The notes beneath the pieces were generated by a model. That model was given only the letters and a program-made list of their open reading frames with translations, made no database searches and had not been told where the DNA came from. From the NCBI GenBank assembly GCA_963667875.2, contig CAXXGC010000001.1, positions 496,001-560,000 on the forward strand: DNA of 64,000 nucleotides, read 5' to 3'. The stretch comes from JAEXOD01 sp963667875 (lineage in GTDB: Bacteria; Bacteroidota; Ignavibacteria; Ignavibacteriales; Melioribacteraceae). The translations under genes were made by a program, and so were the position numbers. Below are positions 56,759 to 64,000 of the stretch, piece by piece (position 1 is the stretch's first letter; the number at the start of each line of letters is the position of its first letter).

Positions 56759-57266
56759 ATAAACTCCGTTTTGAGAATAATAAAAATGAACTGCACACTT
56801 GCGCTTATTATTTAAAAAGAGTTTATAATTTCATCGGATCACCATATAATATTTATTATGTATAAAGGAAATATAATAAAAAAGTATAAAACGACAAAAT
56901 GAAGAGAAAACAAATTCATATCTCACCAACAACATTATTATCCCCATTGAAAATTAATTAAATATATTTTGGACAAATTATTAAAGTCTATTAAAGTAAA
57001 TAATTGCTGCATGATAAAAAATACTCTAAGGTTGAAATATCTACTTTTCGGAAAATGAAAAAAATACAATATAAATGAGAAGTTGTTTATGAATTATATC
57101 CGTTCACTCACGTAATAGCCCGCTTGCAAATTTATATTTGACAAAACATATTAAATTAAGTAAATTATAAAAGAATAATTATTACTATTATAATTATATA
57201 ATATTTACAATTAATTTGATGTAATTGACGGCATGTTTGATGAATAGTTAAACAAAGGAGGAATTG
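56759..57266. other. Divergent intergenic, no specific element recognised
   Basis: About 508 bp of AT-rich DNA between the ABC-F gene and the BNR gene. AAGGAGG at 57255-57261 is the ribosome site of the latter. No repeat or RNA was seen. Confidence 0.4.
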
Positions 57267-59354
57267 ATGAAAAAAAATATACTACTTCTATTTTTAGCTT
57301 ATATACAGTTTATATTCCCAAATCTAACCAAAGCCCAATGGAAACATATAGATATTCCAGTCGGACAATTTGCCCATTATGAAAATATAGAGCAGATTGC
57401 TTTCTCCGGTAAAAATATTTTTGCGGGCACCATTTCAACAGGTATGTATATATCTAATAACTGCGGAAATAATTGGGAGCGAATTGAATCGATATTTAAA
57501 TATGATAGAACAAGAGTAATTGAATCGTTTGGCAATAAAGTTTATGTGGCGGCTTTTAACGGGGAAATTTATCGTTCTACAGATAACGGTGATACCTGGA
57601 ACTTTTTTTATCATCAAAAATTTGTTAATTTAATCTATTGCAGTAATAATATCATTTTTGTCGGTACAATTAACAATGGAGTTTATCGGTCAACGGATGA
57701 TGGAAATAAATGGACCAAAATTGAGGGATCCTTAAGGAATAAACAGGTTAATGGTATAATAGGATTAGAAAATAAATATTATGCCTGCACCAACGAGGGT
57801 GTTTTTGTTTCAGAAAATAACGGAGAAAGCTGGGTTAATTTTAACAATAGCTTGGGAAATAAGGATGTAAAAGCAATTGCCGCATTAGGACCTGATTTAT
57901 TTGTTTCGTGCGGGGGAACCGATGTTTTTATTTCAACAAATGAAGGATTAAATTGGGAACTTATTAATGAGGGTTTAACTTGCAGGGATGCTGAGGCTTT
58001 TGCAATTTCGGATATGGATGTTTACCTTTATACTAAAAACGAAGGAATATTTAAGCTTTCAAACACAAAAAAAAGCTGGATAAAAGTTAATAGCCCTGAA
58101 CAAATATTAACATTAAACTTTGCGGATGGAAGACTTTTTGCCGGCACTAAAAACGGAATATATATATCGGAAAACAGCGGATTGAACTGGACTCAGAAAA
58201 GTTTTGGATTAGACCGATTATGTGTTTCTTCGTTTGCACAATTTGGTTCCGATTTGTATTTATGTTCCGGCAATGGTGTATATCATTCAACGGATATAGG
58301 TGAAAGCTGGAGGGAAATAAATAACGGTCTTACTGCTGATCAAATAAATTCGATTGTGAAGTTAGGTGAAAACCTTTTTGCAGGTACTGAAATGGGAGTA
58401 TTTCGGTTAAATAATTATAGTACATCGTGGGAAGCTTTAACAAATGGACTGCCTAAAATAAATGTATCGGCTTTGGCAACTACAGATAATAAACTAATGG
58501 CCGGGACATGGGGAATGGGAATCTATATATCATCGGATAACGGTGAAACTTGGGATAGTACATCAAATGAGGGCTTAGATGTATTAAATATCTATTCATT
58601 AACATGTACGGATTCAATAATATATGCCGGCACTTATGGATATAATAATTTTTTTGGAGGATTATTCCGCTCAAATAATTACGGAAAAAGCTGGGAGAAA
58701 ATAAATACAGGATATTTTAATCCGCGTGCAGTTCGATCTGTAGAGGTTTCAGGATCAAACTTATTTGCCGGTTCTTGTTTTACCGGAGGAATATATTTTT
58801 CAACTGATAACGGTGCCAGCTGGGTGAGTAAAGATTTATCAAATGCCGGAATTATGGATATTGCAATATCCGGTTCAAATGTTTTTGCCGGAACATTAAA
58901 ACAAAAACTTTATATTTCAACCGATTACGGCAACACTTGGATTAATGATGATGAATTGCCAAATACTGAAATTATGTCCGTTGTAGTTATGGATGGTTAC
59001 ATTTTAGCAGGTACCTGGGGTGAGGGTGTATGGAAAAGGCAGCTTACGGAATTAATAACTAATAAAGATAATGAATTGGTTAAAGCACCCATAAATTATG
59101 AATTAAGTCAAAATTACCCAAATCCGTTTAATCCAACTACAACTATATCTTTTGCGTTACCCGAAAAATCGTTTGTATCAATTAAAATATTTGATGTGTT
59201 GGGAAAAGAAGTTAAAAATTTAGTTGAGGGTGAATTTCAAGCAGGGAGTTATCAAAAGGAATGGACTGCATTAGGATATTCAAGCGGTGTATATTTATAT
59301 CGAATGAAGGCCGGTCAATTTTGTGAAACTAGAAAGCTTTTATTGTTAAAATAA
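57267..59354 (+). CDS. Secreted BNR/sortilin-like repeat protein with T9SS sorting domain
   Basis: A 695-residue protein from the ATG at 57267 (AAGGAGG 5 nt upstream; a TTG in frame 3 bp earlier is less likely). The signal peptide ends TKAQW. About a dozen BNR-type blades follow (20-600), each with S-x-[DN]-x-G-x-x-W: STDNGDTWN, STDDGNKWT, SENNGESWV, STDIGESWR, SSDNGETWD, STDNGASWV, STDYGNTWI. The C-terminus is a T9SS type A domain (NYPNPFNPTTTISF). It resembles the BNR portion of the protein at 39456. Probable surface or secreted binding or glycan-active protein; catalytic residues of sialidases are not evident. Confidence 0.87.
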   Translation: MKKNILLLFLAYIQFIFPNLTKAQWKHIDIPVGQFAHYENIEQIAFSGKNIFAGTISTGMYISNNCGNNWERIESIFKYDRTRVIESFGNKVYVAAFNGEIYRSTDNGDTWNFFYHQKFVNLIYCSNNIIFVGTINNGVYRSTDDGNKWTKIEGSLRNKQVNGIIGLENKYYACTNEGVFVSENNGESWVNFNNSLGNKDVKAIAALGPDLFVSCGGTDVFISTNEGLNWELINEGLTCRDAEAFAISDMDVYLYTKNEGIFKLSNTKKSWIKVNSPEQILTLNFADGRLFAGTKNGIYISENSGLNWTQKSFGLDRLCVSSFAQFGSDLYLCSGNGVYHSTDIGESWREINNGLTADQINSIVKLGENLFAGTEMGVFRLNNYSTSWEALTNGLPKINVSALATTDNKLMAGTWGMGIYISSDNGETWDSTSNEGLDVLNIYSLTCTDSIIYAGTYGYNNFFGGLFRSNNYGKSWEKINTGYFNPRAVRSVEVSGSNLFAGSCFTGGIYFSTDNGASWVSKDLSNAGIMDIAISGSNVFAGTLKQKLYISTDYGNTWINDDELPNTEIMSVVVMDGYILAGTWGEGVWKRQLTELITNKDNELVKAPINYELSQNYPNPFNPTTTISFALPEKSFVSIKIFDVLGKEVKNLVEGEFQAGSYQKEWTALGYSSGVYLYRMKAGQFCETRKLLLLK

Positions 59355-59376
59355 ATTTCATCTATATGTATCTCTT

Positions 59377-59410
59377 AAACCCGGTAAAATAAACAACGCC
59401 GGGTTTTATT
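59377..59410 (+). terminator. Terminator after BNR-repeat gene
   Basis: AAACCCGG (59377-59384) pairs with CCGGGTTT (59399-59406) and a T-rich run follows. It lies 23 bp after the stop codon and may also serve the convergent DUF3795 gene. Confidence 0.82.
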
Positions 59411-59439
59411 TTATCAAATATAAATTATACTAATAATAA

Positions 59440-59856
59440 TTATTGGCGCAATCTGCCGCAAAAAAAACAATTTTTTCGGTGGACACATATAATATTTCCG
59501 CAATCCGGGCATTTCCATTTTGCATCTTCCGATTTGACAAATTCTTCTATTCCGTTTGATTTTATGAAATTTAAATTTTCAATCATACTCATTCCGTATT
59601 TGGTTCTATAGCGTTTGTCTATATGTTTAACTCTAGCACAAGGAAATTTTGGACAGTCAAAACAAAATATCGAATCACTTGTTGCATGATTTTCGCAATT
59701 TTTCATGGCGCATTTTATACAGGATTTCGGTTTATTCAAATCAATTGAATTGCAGCCCGAACAATGGTTTTTAGTGCGCTGATAAGCTAAACACAAACCG
59801 CAATTCATTCCGCATGGAGCAATTAAAGACGAATTTAATTTAATATTTGTAATCAT
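59440..59856 (-). CDS. DUF3795 cysteine-rich protein
   Basis: A 138-residue cytoplasmic protein with many cysteines in pairs: APCGMNCGLCLAYQ, HCSGCNS, CIKCAMKNC, CFDCPKFPC, CPDCGNIIC and a CFFCG end. This spacing matches DUF3795, a small family of likely zinc- or iron-sulfur-binding proteins of unknown function. It is convergent with the T9SS gene and next to the CRISPR region, but it has no Cas-like features. Confidence 0.85.
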   Translation of the reverse strand: MITNIKLNSSLIAPCGMNCGLCLAYQRTKNHCSGCNSIDLNKPKSCIKCAMKNCENHATSDSIFCFDCPKFPCARVKHIDKRYRTKYGMSMIENLNFIKSNGIEEFVKSEDAKWKCPDCGNIICVHRKNCFFCGRLRQ

Positions 59857-60030
59857 AAAAAGTTATTTATTTGTTGATATAAATTTAATGAATTAAAAGA
59901 AAAAGCAGAAGCAAAATAATAATATTTTAAATCGAATTAAAAATTAATACCTAATCCAAAACTAAAATTTCCTAAATCTCTTTAATTATATCCAAAAGCA
60001 GGAATAGCAGGCAATTTGAGAAGGCAACAA

Positions 60031-61136
60031 AAGCAATTCTAAATTTTAAGTTCTAAATTCTAAATGAAAAACAAAAACAAACTAAAATCAAAAGTAAAAA
60101 ATCTTAAATGATTTTAATTCATCATTCATAATTTAAATTCCGCTTGCGGCAAATCCTTGTTATGTTGGATTGGGTATAAAAACAATTATAAATTATTGAA
60201 TTATAAATTATAAATGAAAAGCAAAAACAAAAACAAAGAAAATCAAAGGTAAAAAATCTAAAATGGTTTTAATTCATCATTCATCATTCATAATTTATAA
60301 TTCCGCTTGCGGCAAATCCTTGTTATGTTGGATTGGGTATAAGAACAATTATAAATTATTGAATTATAAATTATAAATGAAAAGCAAAAACAAAAACAAA
60401 GAAAATCAAAGGTAAAAAATCTTAAATGTTTTTAATTCATAATTCACCATTCATAATTTATAATTCCGCTTGCGGCAAATCCTTGTTTTATTGGATTGGG
60501 TATAAAAACAATTATAAATTATTGAATTATAAATTATAAATGAAAAGCAAAAACAAAAACAAAGAAAATCAAAGGTAAAAAATCTTAAATGTTTTTAATT
60601 CATCATTCACCATTCATAATTTATAATTCCGCTTGCGGCAAATCCTTGTTTTATTGGATTGGGTATAAGAACTTGAATAAAATATATAGAAATAATGGAA
60701 ATAAATAGTTTCAATCCTTGTTATGTTGGATTGGGTATAAGAACGAAGAAAAACAAAAAGCTAAAACAAACCAAAGGCTGAGTTTCAATCCTTGTTTTGT
60801 TGGATTGGGCGAAAAAAGCAATTCTAAATTTTTAATTCTAAATTCTAAATGAAAAGCAAAAAAATAAATTCAAAGGAGAAAAATTATAAATGGTTTTAAT
60901 TCATCATTCATAATTCATAATTTATAATTCCGCTTGCGGCAAATCCTTGTTTTATTGGATTGGGTATAAGAACAATTATAAATTATTGAATTCTAAATTA
61001 TAAATGAAAAGCAAAAACAAAAACAAAGAAAATCAAAGGTAAAAAATCTTAAATGTTTTTAATTCATCATTCACCATTCATAATTTATAATTCCGCTTGC
61101 GGCAAATCCTTGTTATGTTGGATTGGGTATAAGAAC
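60031..61136. repeat. Degenerate leader-distal CRISPR region: 163-bp tandem repeat with CRISPR-repeat remnants
   Basis: The last 32 bases of the CRISPR repeat (starting AATCCTTG, ending AAC) recur at 60152, 60315, 60478, 60641, 60942 and 61105. The steps are exactly 163 bp, except one of 301 bp that holds a full repeat at 60708 and a broken one at 60782-60810. Each remnant is preceded by TTCCGCTTGCGGC in place of the repeat's first bases. The 131-bp fillers between are nearly identical AT-rich sequence. A diverged first filler lies at about 60031-60150. Confidence 0.92.
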
Positions 61137-64000
61137 AGTCTACCGTCTTCGGCTCTGTAATTTTCCATATCACGTTTCAATCCTTGTTATGTTGGATTGG
61201 GTATAAGAACTCAGTCGAATCGTCGGGAGTACTACCGGAAGTGCCAAGTTTCAATCCTTGTTATGTTGGATTGGGTATAAGAACGGAGTTTACTCCCCAC
61301 TAAATATTAATTTATTTAATGTTTCAATCCTTGTTATGTTGGATTGGGTATAAGAACGGATCTAATTATAGCAGCTGCACAAGCTAATGACGTGTTTCAA
61401 TCCTTGTTATGTTGGATTGGGTATAAGAACAGCGTTGTAAAATCAATGGAGATTCTTTCGTTTGTGAGTTTCAATCCTTGTTATGTTGGATTGGGTATAA
61501 GAACTCATTTGCAGTGGCTTTAGATATGGTACCACAGACATGTTTCAATCCTTGTTATGTTGGATTGGGTATAAGAACAGTTCTTGAAATTCAGCCATAA
61601 TATTTTTTATACTCCGTTTCAATCCTTGTTATGTTGGATTGGGTATAAGAACCCCATAATCGGAATATAACAATTTCACTTTTTTATGGTTTCAATCCTT
61701 GTTATGTTGGATTGGGTATAAGAACATTCTCAGATGTTCCGTTGGCGGCCAATATTGTAGTGAGTTTCAATCCTTGTTATGTTGGATTGGGTATAAGAAC
61801 TTTTAAAGCTAGTTACTGGTTACAATTTGACCCTGAACGTTTCAATCCTTGTTATGTTGGATTGGGTATAAGAACTATTGACGAAGTTTCCGTTTGGGGT
61901 AGTGCTCAAGTAAGTTTCAATCCTTGTTATGTTGGATTGGGTATAAGAACAAGGAGTTACCTATCCTTGGCGATTGAAACGAGTTTCTGTTTCAATCCTT
62001 GTTATGTTGGATTGGGTATAAGAACTATTGACGGTTCAGTTAAGCAAATAGCGGTTACTGGGTTTCAATCCTTGTTATGTTGGATTGGGTATAAGAACAG
62101 AGAAACGCATAGAATTAGCTGAATACAAAGATATGTTTCAATCCTTGTTATGTTGGATTGGGTATAAGAACACCGTACCCAAGTATCTTTGTGCTTACTC
62201 CTATTCTGTTTCAATCCTTGTTATGTTGGATTGGGTATAAGAACCGGTTCTAATACATATATTTTTGAAACAAGCCTTGTATGTTTCAATCCTTGTTATG
62301 TTGGATTGGGTATAAGAACCGTTTGGTGATTTTATTTGGGGTTCTATTCTATTAAAGTTTCAATCCTTGTTATGTTGGATTGGGTATAAGAACTAATTAA
62401 TGATTGTTCAGCATCAAAATTGCCAGTTGTGTTTCAATCCTTCTTATGTTGGATTGGGTATAAGAACGGCTGCAATTGCATATTTAGCAAGTTTAATTTT
62501 TTAGGGTTTCAATCCTTGTTATGTTGGATTGGGTATAAGAACTGTAAGCCTCGCAATAAGTCCCCTGTTAGCGTCATATCGAGTTTCAATCCTTGTTATG
62601 TTGGATTGGGTATAAGAACAATATGTTGCAATAGTATGATAATTGTCTTCATTATAAGTTTCAATCCTTGTTATGTTGGATTGGGTATAAGAACTTAATT
62701 TAACAGGGTTTTTATTAACCCCAGTTTTCTGTTTCAATCCTTGTTATGTTGGATTGGGTATAAGAACTAAAATTAAATTTAAAGCTAAAAGTTCTAATAT
62801 TACTGGGTTTCAATCCTTGTTATGTTGGATTGGGTATAAGAACACTTATTTTACTTTCATATTTGTGTATTTCTGAATTAGTTTCAATCCTTGTTATGTT
62901 GGATTGGGTATAAGAACTCAAGCATTTGTTTTGTCATATAATTTTGCATTTCCAGTTTCAATCCTTGTTATGTTGGATTGGGTATAAGAACCTTCCGGCA
63001 ATTGAAACGCCAGTTGTAATTGCTTTGTGTTTCAATCCTTGTTATGTTGGATTGGGTATAAGAACGATTGAAAAAAATAGCGAAGTTTTTACCGAACTTT
63101 AGTTTCAATCCTTGTTATGTTGGATTGGGTATAAGAACTAAGATTGAGGATTTGGGAACTATTATTTTACCATTATGTTTCAATCCTTGTTATGTTGGAT
63201 TGGGTATAAGAACAGCGGGATATGTTGTTATATGCACTTCCGAAGTGCTGTTTCAATCCTTGTTATGTTGGATTGGGTATAAGAACAAAATAAGCAGCCC
63301 ACTTGCTTGTTATAATATACCGAGGTTTCAATCCTTGTTATGTTGGATTGGGTATAAGAACTTAATATGGATGAAAAACAGCTTGGGCTTTATGTTAGTT
63401 TCAATCCTTGTTATGTTGGATTGGGTATAAGAACATTGTAAGTCAAATACCTATTGACACATTTCTTGTAACGTTTCAATCCTTGTTATGTTGGATTGGG
63501 TATAAGAACAAAGAAGAAGCCTAAGCTTCTTCTGATACAAACTTACCGTTTCAATCCTTGTTATGTTGGATTGGGTATAAGAACTTTGGATTAAGAACAG
63601 GTTCATAAGTTAATCCTGTCTTCATGTTTCAATCCTTGTTATGTTGGATTGGGTATAAGAACTGATATACCAAATACATTTAAGATTGACTTAAACACTA
63701 GTTTCAATCCTTGTTATGTTGGATTGGGTATAAGAACTGTCATCATCACTTGTAACATCACCAAAGTACATATTGTTTCAATCCTTGTTATGTTGGATTG
63801 GGTATAAGAACTTAATCCATAAGCAATATATAGAATAATACTAAGTCCGTTTCAATCCTTGTTATGTTGGATTGGGTATAAGAACCTAATATTTTAGTTC
63901 TTGAATCAGTTGAACCTGCAATATGTTTCAATCCTTGTTATGTTGGATTGGGTATAAGAACGTTTTTAGACGATAAAGACAGGCATGTATTTGATATAAG
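61137..64000 (-). CRISPR. CRISPR array, 38 complete 37-bp repeats, continues past window end
   Basis: The + strand repeat begins GTTTCAATCC and ends GGGTATAAGAAC (37 bp). Complete copies start at 61174, 61248, 61321 and so on to 63925, at intervals of 73-78 bp, so spacers are 36-41 bp. All look identical except the copy at 62431, where base 13 is C instead of G. An internal CAATCC/GGATTG pair can fold into a 6-bp stem with a 10-nt loop. The reverse complement ends ATTGAAAC, the usual 3' end of crRNA repeats, and the left end is degenerate. Both observations put the leader to the right, outside the window, with transcription on the minus strand. No cas gene is in the window. Repeat length and end suit type I or III, but the subtype is undetermined. 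Confidence 0.97.

Noticed and set aside
59440..59856. DUF3795 gene as a possible CRISPR-associated gene
   Set aside because: The cysteine pattern matches DUF3795, there are no Cas nuclease or RAMP motifs, and the leader side of the array is at the other end.
61712..63430. Open frames across the CRISPR array with a recurring FNPCYVGLGIRT peptide
   Set aside because: The recurring peptide is the translated 37-bp CRISPR repeat and the rest are spacers; there is no start signal or codon structure of a real gene.
1..64000. tRNA, rRNA and riboswitch genes
   Set aside because: None was recognised on reading; short tRNA genes could still be missed by eye and a covariance-model scan would settle it.

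Overview
The window is AT-rich bacterial chromosome with mostly single-gene or short-operon layout. Eight secreted proteins end in a type IX secretion (T9SS) sorting domain with the core NYPNPFN. There are also FISUMP domains, an outer-membrane PorV-like barrel, and SpoIIE, Rex and [FeFe]-hydrogenase genes. Together these point to a member of the Bacteroidota/Ignavibacteriota group, most likely an Ignavibacteria-like anaerobic or facultative polymer degrader. That placement is inferred from gene content, not from a marker gene.

Region 1 (1-6.3 kb, + strand) is a sugar-acid operon: a HAD hydrolase (cut by the window edge), a LarA-type nickel racemase/epimerase homologue, 6-phosphogluconate dehydrogenase, KduI, an ExuT-like MFS transporter and KduD. 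A clear terminator closes it. It fits uptake and isomerisation of pectin- or uronate-derived acids.

Region 2 (6.3-29.3 kb) is a mosaic of secreted and surface genes: PorV-like barrel, GLUG, FISUMP, propeller, Kelch and YD-like T9SS cargo. It also holds a LOG protein, a MINPP-like phosphatase, a LytS/LytTR-type two-component pair, a peroxiredoxin fused to two NTF2-like domains, and a regulator/membrane-protein pair. A two-gene DUF1670-like cassette at 17.3-19.1 kb is bounded by imperfect inverted repeats, and a solo copy of one end lies 2.8 kb further on. Long non-coding tandem repeats (about 189-bp period) fill 7.8-8.8 kb, and related blocks recur at 24.4 kb and 38.5 kb.

Region 3 (30.0-38.5 kb, - strand) is the most coherent system. 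It is a tightly packed run reading rex, [2Fe-2S] protein, HydS-like sensory [FeFe] hydrogenase with a PAS domain, SpoIIE/PP2C phosphatase, second [2Fe-2S] protein and group-B-like [FeFe] hydrogenase, followed after 72 bp by adhE. Upstream of rex lie three overlapping 18-bp palindromes built on a 14-bp pitch that look like a Rex operator array. I read this as a redox- and H2-responsive fermentation module: Rex senses NADH/NAD+, HydS may sense H2 and pass the state to the phosphatase, and the second hydrogenase and AdhE dispose of electrons.

Region 4 (38.5-59.9 kb) has a 178-bp tandem repeat, a 1206-residue chimeric T9SS adhesin-like protein, lipoproteins, two serine hydrolases, a nitroreductase, YwbE, an Omp28-like thioredoxin-fold T9SS protein, two metallo-beta-lactamase-fold hydrolases, a PIG-L deacetylase, an ABC-F ATPase, a BNR-repeat T9SS protein and a DUF3795 protein.

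Region 5 (60.0-64.0 kb) is one end of a large CRISPR array with 38 complete 37-bp repeats that runs off the window. Its left, probably leader-distal, end has decayed into a 163-bp tandem repeat in which CRISPR-repeat remnants alternate with a conserved 131-bp filler. No cas gene is present in the window. No tRNA or rRNA gene was recognised.
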